Assembly (NCBI RefSeq): GCF_003994465.1
Contig: NZ_RZNX01000010.1
Coordinates: 27,348 to 91,347, forward strand
Source of the DNA: Paenibacillus zeisoli
Lineage (GTDB): Bacteria > Bacillota > Bacilli > Paenibacillales > Paenibacillaceae
DNA: 64,000 nt
Reading direction: 5' to 3'
A program made the position numbers and the translations under genes. Positions 1 through 9,916 of the stretch are shown piece after piece. The notes under the pieces are model-generated. The model was given only the letters and a program-made list of their open reading frames with translations, was not told the origin of the DNA and made no database searches. Numbering within the stretch: position 1 is the first letter of the stretch; each line of letters starts with the position of its first letter.

Positions 1-690
1 TCATGGGATGTGGGCTGGGTGCTGGGAGGCGCTGTCCCTGCGGGATGCGCTTGGGTTAGAGCAGAGACTGTTTACTTGGCGGGACGTGGCACTTGGGATG
101 TGAGCTCCGTGCATGGAGGTGCTGTCCATGCGGGATGCGCTGGGGCTGGGCAGAGACTGTTTACTTGGCGGGACGTGGCTCATGGGATGTGGGCTGGGTG
201 CTGGGAGGCGCTGTCCCTGCGGGATGCGCTTGGGTTAGAGCAGAGACTGTTTACTTGGCGGGACGTGGCACTTGGGATGTGAGCTCCGTGCATGGAGGTG
301 CTGTCCATGCGGGATGCGCTGGGGCTGGGCAGAGACTGTTTACTTGGCGGGACGTGGCTCATGGGATGTGGGCTGGGTGCTGGGAGGCGCTGTCCCTGCG
401 GGATGCGCTTGGGTTAGAGCAGAGACTGTTTACTTGGCGGGACGTGGCACTTGGGATGTGAGCTCCGTGCATGGAGGTGCTGTCCATGCGGGATGCGCTG
501 GGGCTGGGCAGAGACTGTTTACTTGGCGGGACGTGGCTCATGGGATGTGGGCTGGGTGCTGGGAGGCGCTGTCCCTGCGGGATGCGCTTGGGTTAGAGCA
601 GAGACTGTTTACTTGGCGGGACGTGGCACTTGGGATGTGGGCTGCGTGCTGGGGGACGCTGTCCCTGCGGGATACGCTTGGGTTTGAAGC
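1..690. repeat. 179-bp tandem repeat array (minisatellite), open at left edge
   Basis: A core reading GAGACTGTTTACTTGGCGGG begins at 64, 153, 243, 332, 422, 511 and 601. The spacing alternates 89 and 90, so the real unit is about 179 bp made of two diverged halves. Complete 179-bp copies look identical by eye. The last half (601-690) is a diverged chimera. The array runs off the left edge. Both strands are open over long stretches, but 179 is not a multiple of three, so successive copies change frame and no ribosome binding site is visible. I read it as non-coding. Confidence 0.9.
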
Positions 691-720
691 AGGGCTGAGT
701 GGGCGCCTGGGTATGAATGC

Positions 721-764
721 AAAAAGAAGGGCAGCCAAGGAGTTATGGCATGCCCTTCTTTTGA
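721..764 (-). terminator. Terminator of the downstream minus-strand dehydrogenase gene
   Basis: A 10-bp perfect stem joins 724-733 (AAGAAGGGCA) with 751-760 (TGCCCTTCTT). On the minus strand it is followed by a T run and lies 7 bases past the stop of the gene at 771-1667. Confidence 0.75.
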
Positions 765-770
765 TTTGGT

Positions 771-1667
771 TTACAGCTTTTTACCGGCGATGGTCTGGCC
801 GATCCAGCTCTCATAGATCTTGACGACGGCGGAGAGGTCCTCCTCGCCATAGCCCTGGGTCTGGCCGGCTTGGAACAAGCTCTTGGCCAGGTTCAGCATC
901 GGAGACGGGATGGAGGCGCCATCGGTCAAGGATGAAGCGAGCTTGAGGTCCTTGAGCATGAGCTGCAGCGAGAATTGGTTGCTGAAGTCATGATCGATGA
1001 TCTTCTGGCCTTTCAGATCAGCGGCTTTGCTTCCGGCAGAACCGAGCTGCACCAGTTCAAGGAAGGCGTCAGCGGGAAGGCCGGACTTAGAAGCAATCGC
1101 GAAGCCTTCGGCAAGAGCCAGGTTGTTGATGCCTACCATGGTATTGTGGGCAAGCTTGGCAACGGAACCTGTTCCGTTGTCGCCCATATGTAGGATTTTT
1201 TTGCCCATCGTTTCAAAGATGTCGGAGGTTGACTCCAGGGTATCCGCCGGGCCGCCGACCATGAATACAAGCGTGCCGCTGACAGCTGCCGGAGAGCTTC
1301 CGGTAACAGGTGCATCCAGGAAGGAGCCGCCAAGTGCTGTAATTTGGGAAGCAAGCTTTCTGGAAAGTGAAGGGGAGATGGTGCTGCAGTCAATCACAAT
1401 GCTCCCAGGGTGTAGTCCTTGCAGAACGCCATTATCGCCTTCATATACCTCTGCGATCGAATTGTCATCGCTGACCATGGTAATGATAACATCATTGCCT
1501 TCAGCTGCTTCGCGAGGGGAGGAGACGGCTACTGCGCCTTCCTTAACTAAAGCCTCTGCCTTGGAGGCGGTGCGGTTATATACGGTAACAGAGTATCCCT
1601 TTTTCAGCAGATTGGAGACCATAGGCGCACCCATCGTACCTAAACCGATAAAGCCTATTTTCTTCAT
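771..1667 (-). CDS. NAD(P)-dependent oxidoreductase, 3-hydroxyisobutyrate dehydrogenase family
   Basis: This 298-residue protein belongs to the beta-hydroxyacid dehydrogenase family (3-hydroxyisobutyrate, tartronate semialdehyde and related reductases). The N-terminal Rossmann motif GLGTMG is at residues 8-13. The substrate loop DAPVTGSSPAA follows mid-protein, and the expected catalytic lysine lies in KLAHNTMVG. The length is typical. I chose the ATG at 1665-1667 because AAGGTG sits 8 bases upstream and the Rossmann strand starts immediately; a longer frame to 1703 would add 12 unconserved residues. It is a single gene with its own terminator at 721-764. The substrate cannot be assigned from sequence. 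Confidence 0.85.
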   Translation of the reverse strand: MKKIGFIGLGTMGAPMVSNLLKKGYSVTVYNRTASKAEALVKEGAVAVSSPREAAEGNDVIITMVSDDNSIAEVYEGDNGVLQGLHPGSIVIDCSTISPSLSRKLASQITALGGSFLDAPVTGSSPAAVSGTLVFMVGGPADTLESTSDIFETMGKKILHMGDNGTGSVAKLAHNTMVGINNLALAEGFAIASKSGLPADAFLELVQLGSAGSKAADLKGQKIIDHDFSNQFSLQLMLKDLKLASSLTDGASIPSPMLNLAKSLFQAGQTQGYGEEDLSAVVKIYESWIGQTIAGKKL

Positions 1668-1842
1668 AACTTGTTCACCTTCTAATGTCGAATTGTGATC
1701 CACATTCTATTTTAGCACGCCTCACGGCCAGAGTGTACAATGTGCCCTTGTCTTCACCAGGAATATACAGTATTCTAGTTTTAAGTTGTTTCTTGGATAG
1801 GTAGATTAAACCATACAAATATAAACGGAGGTAGTTTTCGTC

Positions 1843-3198
1843 ATGTCAAAAAAAGTAACTTTTGATTACAGTAAAGCCCTTACGTTCGTCGGTCAACATG
1901 AAATTGACAATCTTGCAGAGCCAGTTCGTGTGGCTCATGAACAGTTACATAAAGGAACAGGAGCCGGTTCTGATTACCTGGGCTGGATCAACCTTCCTAC
2001 AGAGTATGACAAGGAAGAGTTCGCACGTATCCGTAAGGCTGCAAGCAAAATCCAAAACGATTCTGAAGTATTGATTGTAATCGGAATCGGGGGTTCATAT
2101 CTTGGAGCGCGTGCGGCGATTGAAGCTCTGTCTCACTCGTTCTACAACACTCTGCCTAAGGACAAGCGTAAGACTCCGCAGATCTTTTTTGCCGGAAACA
2201 ATATCAGCTCCACTTATGTCACACACCTGCTTGATCTGATTGAAGGCAAGGACTTCTCGGTCAACGTGATCTCCAAATCCGGTACAACTACGGAGCCGGC
2301 TATCGCTTTCCGTATTTTCCGTGCAGAGCTTGAGAAGAAGTATGGCAAAGAAGAAGCGCGCAAGCGGATCTACGCTACCACGGACCGTGCGAAAGGTGCC
2401 TTGAAGAAGCTTGCTGACGAAGAAGGTTACGAGACGTTCGTTATTCCTGACGATGTAGGCGGACGTTATTCCGTACTTACTGCTGTAGGTCTTCTCCCAA
2501 TCGCAGCTGCTGGCATTGATGTTGAACAGATCATGCAAGGTGCTGCAGATGCTTCCAAAGAATTCAGCAACCCGAACCTTGCCGAGAATGCAAGCTACCA
2601 ATATGCAGCAGTGCGTAACGCCCTGTATCGTAAGGGCAAAGTAACCGAGATTCTCGTGAACTACGAGCCATCCCTGCACTTTGTATCCGAATGGTGGAAG
2701 CAGTTGTTCGGCGAAAGTGAAGGTAAGGACTATAAGGGGATTTTCCCGGCGGCTGTGGACTTCTCAACAGATCTTCACTCGATGGGACAATTCATTCAAG
2801 AGGGTAACCGTAACATCTTCGAGACGGTTATTCAGGTGACCGATGTGGATCATCATATTACGATTGAATCGGATCCGGATGACCTGGACGGTCTGAACTT
2901 CCTGACAGGCAAGACCGTAGACTTCGTGAACAAAAAGGCATTCCAAGGAACCCTGCTTGCTCATACGGATGGTCAAGTACCTAACCTGATCGTCAACGTT
3001 CCTGACTTCTCTCCTTATTCCTTTGGTTATCTAGTGTATTTCTTCGAGAAAGCCTGCGGAATCAGCGGTTACCTGCTCGGAGTGAATCCATTTGACCAAC
3101 CGGGTGTGGAAGCCTACAAGAAGAACATGTTCGCCCTTCTTGGCAAACCAGGCTACGAGAAAGAGAAAGCTGAGCTTGAAGCAAGACTTTCCGAATAG
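1843..3198 (+). CDS. pgi: Glucose-6-phosphate isomerase
   Basis: This 451-residue cytoplasmic enzyme interconverts glucose 6-phosphate and fructose 6-phosphate in glycolysis and gluconeogenesis. The length equals that of the Bacillus enzyme. The SIS-type phosphosugar-binding motif [10 protein letters not shown] is at residues 81-90 and SKSGTTT at 144-150. The family signature [14 protein letters not shown] is present, followed by the [10 protein letters not shown] segment. An AACGGAGG ribosome binding site precedes the ATG. It is a single gene, divergent from the dehydrogenase upstream and separated from yigZ by a hairpin at 3242-3277. Confidence 0.97.
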   Translation: MSKKVTFDYSKALTFVGQHEIDNLAEPVRVAHEQLHKGTGAGSDYLGWINLPTEYDKEEFARIRKAASKIQNDSEVLIVIGIGGSYLGARAAIEALSHSFYNTLPKDKRKTPQIFFAGNNISSTYVTHLLDLIEGKDFSVNVISKSGTTTEPAIAFRIFRAELEKKYGKEEARKRIYATTDRAKGALKKLADEEGYETFVIPDDVGGRYSVLTAVGLLPIAAAGIDVEQIMQGAADASKEFSNPNLAENASYQYAAVRNALYRKGKVTEILVNYEPSLHFVSEWWKQLFGESEGKDYKGIFPAAVDFSTDLHSMGQFIQEGNRNIFETVIQVTDVDHHITIESDPDDLDGLNFLTGKTVDFVNKKAFQGTLLAHTDGQVPNLIVNVPDFSPYSFGYLVYFFEKACGISGYLLGVNPFDQPGVEAYKKNMFALLGKPGYEKEKAELEARLSE

Positions 3199-3241
3199 TC
3201 CGAGTTATTCCTACAATAGCAGCAAAAGATATATGTGCACA

Positions 3242-3280
3242 AAGAGCAGTTCGCCGCAAGCCGGCCGGACTGCTCTTGGC
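3242..3280 (+). terminator. Hairpin after pgi
   Basis: AAGAGCAGT (3242-3250) pairs with ACTGCTCTT (3269-3277), with further GC pairs inside. There is no clear T run after it, so it may be a weak terminator or an mRNA 3'-end stabiliser. Confidence 0.45.
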
Positions 3281-3311
3281 ACATCATCATACGTCTGAAA
3301 GGTAATACGTT

Positions 3312-3944
3312 ATGCTAGAGAGATATAGAACGGTCAGAGAATCGGGCAGCAAAGAAATTGTCATCAAGAAATCCAGATTCATTGGTCATATCATGCCAGT
3401 TGCATCAGAATCCGAGGCTATTGCCTTCATCGAGCAGGTTAAGAAAGAGCATTGGAATGCCACACACAATTGCTCTGCCTATATGATAGGTGAGCGTGAC
3501 GAGATTCAGAAGCAGTCCGATGATGGGGAGCCAAGCGGCACAGCCGGTAAGCCTATTCTGGAAGTCATACGGAACCAGGGACTTAAGAATGTGGCTATTG
3601 TAGTTACCCGTTATTTTGGCGGGATTATGCTGGGAGCCGGAGGCCTGATTCGGGCTTATACAGACGGAGCCGTCGCAGCCATAGAGGCAGGGGGAGCAAT
3701 AACCCTTGTTCTGCATCGCCAAGTCTATGTTGAAGTGGAGTATACCTGGCTCGGCAAGATTGAGAACGAGCTTAGAACACGAGGTGTCCGTACAGGACAA
3801 TCTTCTTTTGCAGATAAGGTTACTTTATTATGTCTTCCTGAGGACCAGGACGCAGAAGACTTTACTGCCTGGATGATCGATCTAACACAAGGACAATCCG
3901 TAATTACAGAAGGTGAGAGGATTTACTTTATCGAAGGGGAATAA
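3312..3944 (+). CDS. yigZ: YigZ/IMPACT family protein
   Basis: This 210-residue protein has the family hallmark DDGEPSGTAGKPIL at about residues 65-78, followed by the conserved VVTRYFGGIMLGAGGLIRAY block near 97-116. The C-terminal third matches the small ferredoxin-like domain of the bacterial YigZ/YvyE group. The family is widespread, ribosome-associated in some members (IMPACT, YIH1), and its bacterial biochemical role is not settled. A TetR-type regulator starts 7 bases after the stop, so the two are probably co-transcribed. Confidence 0.88.
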   Translation: MLERYRTVRESGSKEIVIKKSRFIGHIMPVASESEAIAFIEQVKKEHWNATHNCSAYMIGERDEIQKQSDDGEPSGTAGKPILEVIRNQGLKNVAIVVTRYFGGIMLGAGGLIRAYTDGAVAAIEAGGAITLVLHRQVYVEVEYTWLGKIENELRTRGVRTGQSSFADKVTLLCLPEDQDAEDFTAWMIDLTQGQSVITEGERIYFIEGE

Positions 3945-3950
3945 TGCGAA

Positions 3951-4532
3951 ATGGCAAGAAGAGCAGTGGAACAGGAGTTGTCTAGGGACAGGATCATGGA
4001 TGCCGCCAGGCATCTGTTCATAACCAAAGGATATCGTGCGATATCGATGAGAAGTATTGGACAGCATCTGGGTTACAGCCACGGGTCCCTCTATTATCAC
4101 TTTAAAGAGAAGGCAGAGTTATTCTATGCAATTGTTGTACAGGACTTCAATCATGTGGACCTGTTGTTTCGCCAGGTCATCAGCAGCCCCAAGGTAGAAG
4201 GCTTGACCAAGGTAGAACAGCTTATGCTGGAGTTCATCAAATTTGGAATGGATCACCCGCATCAATATGAGATTATGTTCATGCTCCGTGATGAAGAGAT
4301 TTTATCCTACTGTCGTGCAGAGCAATCCAAGTGTTTTGACGTATTCTCATCCATTGTGAAGAAATACATGAGGGAAGAAGACCATCCTTTGGCTAATCAT
4401 ACGTCTGTTCCTCTTAGCATGTTTTTGGGTCTGCATGGATTCATTTCTTTCTACATTCAGGATCATCTTACATTTGAAGAGATTCAACCCGCTGCCATTG
4501 CCCATGTCAAAATGCTGAGTCATAGCCTCTAA
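3951..4532 (+). CDS. TetR/AcrR family transcriptional regulator
   Basis: This 193-residue protein has an N-terminal helix-turn-helix at about residues 10-57 (DRIMDAARHLFITKGYRAIS, then SMRSIGQHLGYSHGSLYYHF), which is diagnostic of TetR regulators. The C-terminal helical domain would bind an unknown ligand. It directly follows yigZ with a 6-base gap and no visible promoter, which suggests co-transcription. No drug transporter or other classical TetR target is adjacent, so the regulon is unknown. A short weak hairpin with a T-rich tail follows at about 4537-4560. Confidence 0.88.
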   Translation: MARRAVEQELSRDRIMDAARHLFITKGYRAISMRSIGQHLGYSHGSLYYHFKEKAELFYAIVVQDFNHVDLLFRQVISSPKVEGLTKVEQLMLEFIKFGMDHPHQYEIMFMLRDEEILSYCRAEQSKCFDVFSSIVKKYMREEDHPLANHTSVPLSMFLGLHGFISFYIQDHLTFEEIQPAAIAHVKMLSHSL

Positions 4533-4648
4533 TTTCGCGTCGAGAGACGTTTTTATTTTTACTATATCGCTTTAACTGAGTACTTCTTTGTAGCTGTAAT
4601 CCTTCATAACGTTAATATGGTGATGTACTATGTAATCATCAGAATTAC

Positions 4649-4680
4649 AGCCCAGTCCGTTAAGCGGAGCTGGGCTGATT
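4649..4680. terminator. Hairpin between the convergent TetR gene and yjbQ
   Basis: CAGCCCAG and CTGGGCTG form an 8-bp stem, extended by TCCG/CGGA inside. It lies immediately past the yjbQ stop. T runs are weak on both sides. Confidence 0.5.
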
Positions 4681-4681
4681 G

Positions 4682-5083
4682 TCATTCTTCGTATATTTTG
4701 ACGTGATATTGTCTGGATCTTGGCCCATCAAATTCACAGAAATAAATGCCCTGCCATCTTCCCAGGAGAAGCCGTCCTTCATGAATAATGACGGTCTGTG
4801 AAGGACCTGTTGTAATCGACTTGAGATGGGAGGCTGTATTCCCTTCGGCATGACGATATTTAGGGTGTTCCCAAGGATAGACCTCGCCCAGCCGCATAAG
4901 CACATCGTGTCTCACATCTGGGTCTGCGTTCTCGTTGATGGCAATCCCGGCGGTGGTATGAGGGCAATAGATAACGGCCAGCCCTTCCTTAACTCCGCTC
5001 CTAGTGACAATGCTGGCTACTTCCCTTGTAATGTCCCGGAGTTCATCTCTTTTGCTGGTAGAAAGCTCAAGTGTAATTAGCAT
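4682..5083 (-). CDS. yjbQ: YjbQ/UPF0047 family protein (secondary thiamine-phosphate synthase-like)
   Basis: This 133-residue protein shows the UPF0047 signature. CPHTTAGIAINENADPDV lies at about residues 45-62 and includes the conserved Cys and His. GNTASHLKSITTGPS lies further on and contains the second His. The E. coli member has weak thiamine-phosphate synthase activity and the family is annotated on that basis; the physiological role remains unclear. The gene follows the YvyF-like gene on the same strand, but a terminator lies between them, so it may be transcribed separately. Confidence 0.87.
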   Translation of the reverse strand: MLITLELSTSKRDELRDITREVASIVTRSGVKEGLAVIYCPHTTAGIAINENADPDVRHDVLMRLGEVYPWEHPKYRHAEGNTASHLKSITTGPSQTVIIHEGRLLLGRWQGIYFCEFDGPRSRQYHVKIYEE

Positions 5084-5114
5084 AAAGTCCCCTGCCTTTC
5101 TATTAAATTAGAGT

Positions 5115-5141
5115 AAAAAAGAAGCCGGGTAGGCTTCTTCT
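5115..5141 (-). terminator. Terminator after the YvyF-like gene
   Basis: On the minus strand GAAGCC-TACCC-GGCTTC is followed by a run of six T. It lies just past the stop of the gene ending at 5151. Confidence 0.8.
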
Positions 5142-5150
5142 TATTCATAA

Positions 5151-5549
5151 TTACCTTTGTTCATTCAGTCTGCGGTTCATCATATACCCATTACCTTGAT
5201 GAATGACAAATTTGGAGCTTAGCTGCTCTGCGACCTCAGCGAATGAAACCGAGCAGCCAAGACAGAGACGATTGTCACGAATAGGAACTCCGCAGCATTC
5301 ACAAGGATAAGTTAGATTCTTGCAGTTCTTGGGCAATCGGCCTTCTCTAATAAATTGAATGATAACAGACTTTTTAATTTTGGTAGAATGGCTTAACTCG
5401 TCGGTAGTAGTAGTTGGAGATCTCCAAAGCAGGTCCAGGCACAGGGCAAGCTCTGCATCAAGTTTTGCACTGCAGGTGGTGCATAAGTCCCTGAGATTTT
5501 TTCTATATACGGACCCACAATTAGGACAATTGCCTGTTAACAGTTCCAT
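5151..5549 (-). CDS. yvyF: YvyF-like flagellar-operon zinc-ribbon protein
   Basis: A protein of about 132 residues with two cysteine clusters. CPNCGSVYRKNLRDLCTTC is at the N terminus, and CECC followed by CLGC about 11 residues later is in the second half, as in two small zinc ribbons. Between them is a helix-turn-helix-like stretch (IKKSVIIQFIREGRLP). This matches the flagellar-operon protein family that includes B. subtilis YvyF. No flagellar gene is adjacent here, which is unusual. Three ATG codons lie close together. The third (5547-5549) is best spaced from AAGGA; the first would start at 5558. Confidence 0.78.
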   Translation of the reverse strand: MELLTGNCPNCGSVYRKNLRDLCTTCSAKLDAELALCLDLLWRSPTTTTDELSHSTKIKKSVIIQFIREGRLPKNCKNLTYPCECCGVPIRDNRLCLGCSVSFAEVAEQLSSKFVIHQGNGYMMNRRLNEQR

Positions 5550-5866
5550 ATTCATCATTCCTTGTAGGTGGTATAGGTAGAAAGTTCTAGTTATATCTTA
5601 CTGTATGGCCTGGTATGTATCAATAGACTTGGAGAAAAATATATATGCAAGAGGCCAAGGTAACTTTCCCTTTCTATTATTAACAAAAAACGGTCTAATC
5701 TAAACATACGAAACAATTGACGATTGAAGCAGGTATTTGGTAAAGTAAGTGATAAGAATTAATACCCAGTAATTTGATAAGAATTTGTATTCATCGGTGA
5801 TAGTATACGCCGGACAGTGATATATTCGAGTCGACCGTTTGATGTGAGGAAGGGACGTGAGTCAAT
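5550..5866. other. Divergent intergenic region before the CysA-type gene
   Basis: About 315 bases without a gene. A possible promoter toward the right is TTGACG at 5717-5722 with TAAAGT at 5741-5746 (18-bp spacer), which is a weak -10. I see no terminator hairpin or riboswitch. Confidence 0.5.
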
Positions 5867-6931
5867 ATGCACGTAGAAGTCAAAAATTTGAATAAGCATT
5901 TCGGTTCTTTTCATGCAGTTAAGGATGTCAGCTTCGGCATTGAGAAGGGCCAGCTAATCGGTCTTCTCGGACCGAGTGGCGGGGGGAAAACCTCGATTCT
6001 GCGGATGCTCGCAGGGCTGGAGAGCCCGGACTCCGGCGAAATTCTATTTCACGGACAGCGTGTGAACCATCTAACACCTCAGGAGCGCGGAATCGGATTC
6101 GTATTTCAGAGTTACGCTTTATTTAAGCATATGACTGTATTTGATAATATAGCCTTCGGCTTGAAGGTGAAGAAAGCGCCTAAGGATAGCATTCGGGACC
6201 GAGTGATGGAGTTAGTGGAGCTAACGGGTCTAAAGGGATTCGAGCACCGTTATCCTCATCAGCTGTCTGGAGGACAGCGTCAACGTGTAGCCTTCGCCCG
6301 TGCGCTTGCGCCAGAGCCGCAGCTGCTTCTGCTGGATGAGCCTTTCGCGGCGATTGATGCCAAGATTCGGCAGGAGCTTCGTTCCTGGCTCCGAGAGCTT
6401 ATTGAGCGCGTAGGAATTACCTCGATCTTTGTTACTCACGACCAGGAAGAGGCCATTGAGGTAGCCGATGAGATTATGATTATCAGTCATGGGCAATTGG
6501 AGCAAAAGGGAACACCTTGGGATATCTATAAGGACCCGTCAACTCCTTTTGTGGCCCAGTTCATTGGTGAATCTACTCAGGTAGACAATGCCGCCAAGCT
6601 AAAGGGATTTGATGAAGCTAGCAAGGGTGTTGATACAAAGGCGTTGATCCGCCCAGAGTATATTGAAGTAGGGACAAAGCATGAGTTCCAGGTGCTGTCT
6701 GCTACGGACAGCGGTATCGTGAAACATTTACATTTCCGCGGCAACCAGTGGCTGGTTGAAGTAGAGGTAGGCGGCTATACGTTAACAACCTACCGTTCAC
6801 TGGAGAAAGAGAATCTGCATGTAGGACAGCAGGTTCAAGTGCTCGTGCATAGGGCATATCTCTATAATGAAAAGGGAAGCTGGATGGCTGAGAATCGGTT
6901 CAAGGTGGACCCGCTCACGGTGATTATTTAG
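5867..6931 (+). CDS. CysA-type sulfate/molybdate ABC transporter ATP-binding protein
   Basis: This 354-residue ATPase has Walker A GPSGGGKTS at residues 35-43, signature LSGGQRQR near 133, Walker B LLLLDEPFAAID and the switch histidine in VTHDQEE. The roughly 120-residue C-terminal extension is the regulatory beta domain of the CUT1/CysA-type importers. Closest resemblance is to CysA (sulfate/thiosulfate). The usual partners (substrate-binding protein and two permeases) are absent: the gene is followed directly by a terminator and then a surface-protein gene. It must work with permeases encoded elsewhere or be an orphan, and the substrate is therefore uncertain. Confidence 0.88.
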   Translation: MHVEVKNLNKHFGSFHAVKDVSFGIEKGQLIGLLGPSGGGKTSILRMLAGLESPDSGEILFHGQRVNHLTPQERGIGFVFQSYALFKHMTVFDNIAFGLKVKKAPKDSIRDRVMELVELTGLKGFEHRYPHQLSGGQRQRVAFARALAPEPQLLLLDEPFAAIDAKIRQELRSWLRELIERVGITSIFVTHDQEEAIEVADEIMIISHGQLEQKGTPWDIYKDPSTPFVAQFIGESTQVDNAAKLKGFDEASKGVDTKALIRPEYIEVGTKHEFQVLSATDSGIVKHLHFRGNQWLVEVEVGGYTLTTYRSLEKENLHVGQQVQVLVHRAYLYNEKGSWMAENRFKVDPLTVII

Positions 6932-6977
6932 CCAAATATATTCTATCGTTGGTATCATACGTTAAACTGACTATCTT

Positions 6978-7005
6978 AACCGAAGATTATTTCTTCGGTT
7001 TTTTG
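6978..7005 (+). terminator. Terminator after the CysA-type gene
   Basis: AACCGAAG (6978-6985) pairs with CTTCGGTT (6993-7000), followed by TTTTG and further T-rich sequence. Confidence 0.85.
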
Positions 7006-7216
7006 TTATTTTCTTTAAGGGAATACGGCTTATTGTGGTCCGAAAAATATTCTGGAATCTAACAATTTGTAACTAAAATGACGATATAAAAAAAGCAGAA
7101 AATCTCATTACCAGAGGGGAAATGCAGACGGGAGCATAACTGTTTTCTTACATGAATTATGAGGTTCAGCTGGGAACAACAAGAACGCAGCAAGATAACA
7201 CAAGCAGGGGGATTAT

Positions 7217-9850
7217 ATGAAAAGTACAATGAAGTCGGCTTCTATTTTTTTATTATCTTTGACATTATTATTCACAGCGGCCATTCCACAACAGGCTAAG
7301 GCGGCTATTGCGGGTACAGGTTGGGAAAAAGTTGGGTCCAGCACAACAGACCTAGCTGATTATATAACGTTACTAATTGATGATACCGCACCGGTAAGTG
7401 ACATGATGAATTTGGACAGCAGTTCAACGGGCGACGGATCCGGCTCTACAGTAAAAGGTACCCCGTACGTTGCTTTTGATAATGGAAGTACAGGGCATGT
7501 TACAGTAGCCAAGCTTGTGGATGGGACATGGACGCAGCTCGGCAGTAGTCCGATTACAACCAATCGTTCTACCCGGGTCAGGATGGTTATGGACCAGGGT
7601 ACACCGTACGTTATTTATATTGATCAAAATAATCTCTACCAAACGGTGATCAAGAAGTTTAACGGTACAGCATGGGAGAGCGTGGGACCTGCCTTTGAAG
7701 GTAGTTATACACAATTAGCGGTTGATAAGGGTACCCCGTATATTTTTTACAGGGATTATAAATACGATGGTAAGGCCACTGTAAGAAAGCTTGAAGGAAA
7801 CACTTGGGTGGATGTCGGTCCTGGAGGTTTCTCGGATGGAGGCGTCAGTGTTCCTTCACTTGCTGTTGATCAAGGCACGCCGTATGTGGCTTACCAAGAT
7901 GATGCGCATGGTAGCAAATTAACGGTTATGAAATACAACGGAGAGTATTGGGAGCCAGTTGGGAATCCCGGATTCAGCGCGGGTATCGCCGGCGGAGGAA
8001 ATAAAGGTGCCATTATTCTTCGTATCAAGGATGGAACTCCCTATGTCATGTTCTCGGATGGAGCTTACGCCGACGAGAGAGGCTATGGAAAAGCAACTCT
8101 TATGAAATTTAATGATGTAAAATGGGAAAGCGTAGGGTCAGCCGGGTTCTCAGCAGGCGGAACAGCCTCATTATCTTTTGTATTTAATGGGGATACTCCT
8201 TATGCAGGCTATACCGATGTAGTGAATGCAGCCAAAGCAACGGTTATGAAATTCAATGGTACTGAATGGGAAACAGTCGGCAAAGCAGGCTTAACGCCTT
8301 CTGATGCTGAAGATACTTCTATAGCGGTGGATGGCAATGGAACTCCGTTTGTTGCCTTCTCGGATTATACGCAAAATGCCAAATTATCATTAATGAAATA
8401 CAACCCGCATGAGCTGCTGAACAGCAGTACGACACTATCCAGCTCCTTAAATCCATCGAAGGAATATCAGCAGGTTACGTTTACTGCTACTGTAACTGGG
8501 AACGATGAGGGCGTAACTCCAACAGGGAGCGTGCAGTTTAAAGACGGGGATAATTTACTTAACCAGGTTGGACTGGATGAATCGGGTAAAGCCACCTATT
8601 CTACGAGCAGCTTAAGTGTAGGAGGACATACGATTACAGCGGTTTATGGCGGTGATCCGATGTACGATGTCAGTACATCTGCATCGGTTACCCAGGAGGT
8701 CAATTCCAATATTGTAGTCAATAACCATCCGCAGCTTAGACCTACAGTAACTACGGTATCAAGTTATCCCAACCCTTCCACACCAGGCCAAGAAGTACAG
8801 ATTAAGGTAAAGATTGCATCGAGCCCAAGTACTTCTGGTGATGTGCATGGAACGGTTATTATTAAGGATGGCTCAACTCAATTGGCTGAGATTGCGGTAC
8901 AACCATTGGGGATATCGAATGGATATACATTTGCATATTATTCCACTAGCGATCTTGCGGTAGGAGATCACCCGCTTACCGCTGAATACAGCGGAGATGG
9001 TTTGTTTGGACCTAGTTCTACTTCTATGCCATATATCCATGTAGTAGGACAGGGGTCTTCGACTACGCCAACACCGTTACCAACACCGACACCAGTGCCA
9101 ACGCCGACACCTGTGCCAACACCAACACCAACACCAGTGCCAACACCGGTACCAACACCGACACCGGCTCCACTACCGGAACCAGTGCCAACACCAGAGC
9201 CAAAGCCAACTCCGGCACCGGATGTTGAGGTTTTCAAGAAAGATGTATTGAAACGCGGTGCAGATGTTGAGCAGACTATTGAGAAGAAAGTGAATGAAGC
9301 GCTCAAGAATCAGAATTCTGGCTTCACACCTGTCGATACCAAGAATCATTGGGCAGAACAGACGATTGACATCTTCACGAAGCTGAACATTATTAGAGGC
9401 TACGAAGATAAGACGATTAGACCGAACCAAGACATGTCCAGGGGAGAGTTCGTTGCGATTCTCGCCCGCATATTTGATGTGGGCGGAACACATAATGCCG
9501 AGCTCAAGGATGTCAAGGGACACTGGGCGGAAAAGCCGATCGTGCAGTTTGCTCAAGCGGGAATCATCAGCGGTATCGGAAATGGAGCCTTCAACCCGAA
9601 TAATGCAATCACCCGCGAAGAAATGGTCGTGATTCTATCAAGGATTGTTAACCTCCAAGGAGCTGCGCAAAGCTCGAACGGACTCGCAGCGAACCCGATT
9701 GAATTAGCGGCTGAAGCGGGAATTATTAAGGGCAGCGGCAACGGGAAATTGAATCCGCATGGCACTTCTCAAAGAGCAGAAGCGCTGCAGCTTATTCTTA
9801 ATACACTCAAACTCAACTCCAAAATTAAAACGATGCTTGAATTGCTATAA
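7217..9850 (+). CDS. Secreted SLH-domain cell-surface protein with propeller-like and Ig-like repeats
   Basis: This 877-residue protein begins with a signal peptide (residues 1-29, cleavage after AKA). Residues about 34-400 carry a repeated pattern of GTPYVAF-like strands alternating with WE-VG-like strands, suggesting a beta-propeller. Two Ig-like beta domains (about 405-490 and 500-605) follow; the first has the bacterial Ig-like pattern ending in ITAVYGGD. A Pro-Thr-rich linker (about 616-670) leads to three S-layer homology repeats (about 705-870, the last degenerate), which anchor the protein to pyruvylated cell-wall polymers. Its ligand is unknown. AGGGGG precedes the ATG. It is a single gene with a strong terminator after it. 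Confidence 0.9.
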   Translation: MKSTMKSASIFLLSLTLLFTAAIPQQAKAAIAGTGWEKVGSSTTDLADYITLLIDDTAPVSDMMNLDSSSTGDGSGSTVKGTPYVAFDNGSTGHVTVAKLVDGTWTQLGSSPITTNRSTRVRMVMDQGTPYVIYIDQNNLYQTVIKKFNGTAWESVGPAFEGSYTQLAVDKGTPYIFYRDYKYDGKATVRKLEGNTWVDVGPGGFSDGGVSVPSLAVDQGTPYVAYQDDAHGSKLTVMKYNGEYWEPVGNPGFSAGIAGGGNKGAIILRIKDGTPYVMFSDGAYADERGYGKATLMKFNDVKWESVGSAGFSAGGTASLSFVFNGDTPYAGYTDVVNAAKATVMKFNGTEWETVGKAGLTPSDAEDTSIAVDGNGTPFVAFSDYTQNAKLSLMKYNPHELLNSSTTLSSSLNPSKEYQQVTFTATVTGNDEGVTPTGSVQFKDGDNLLNQVGLDESGKATYSTSSLSVGGHTITAVYGGDPMYDVSTSASVTQEVNSNIVVNNHPQLRPTVTTVSSYPNPSTPGQEVQIKVKIASSPSTSGDVHGTVIIKDGSTQLAEIAVQPLGISNGYTFAYYSTSDLAVGDHPLTAEYSGDGLFGPSSTSMPYIHVVGQGSSTTPTPLPTPTPVPTPTPVPTPTPTPVPTPVPTPTPAPLPEPVPTPEPKPTPAPDVEVFKKDVLKRGADVEQTIEKKVNEALKNQNSGFTPVDTKNHWAEQTIDIFTKLNIIRGYEDKTIRPNQDMSRGEFVAILARIFDVGGTHNAELKDVKGHWAEKPIVQFAQAGIISGIGNGAFNPNNAITREEMVVILSRIVNLQGAAQSSNGLAANPIELAAEAGIIKGSGNGKLNPHGTSQRAEALQLILNTLKLNSKIKTMLELL
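9064..9215 (+). repeat. Low-complexity Pro-Thr codon repeat inside the SLH gene
   Basis: Short near-repeats of CCAACACCG/CCGACACC type encode an alternating Pro-Thr-Pro-Val linker. Such tracts can change length by slipped pairing without shifting the frame when whole codon units are lost or gained. Confidence 0.85.
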
Positions 9851-9885
9851 CAGGGCATCGGCTAAGAATTATTAGCTGTATCAGA

Positions 9886-9916
9886 AGGCGCCCCGATGAA
9901 ATTCGGGGCGCTTTCT
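9886..9916 (+). terminator. Terminator after the SLH protein gene
   Basis: GCGCCCCGA (9888-9896) pairs with TCGGGGCGC (9903-9911), followed by TTTCTT. Confidence 0.85.

Noticed and set aside
10-823. Long plus-strand open frames across the repeat array
   Set aside because: The 179-bp unit shifts frame at each copy, there is no ribosome binding site, and both strands are open; composition, not coding, explains them.
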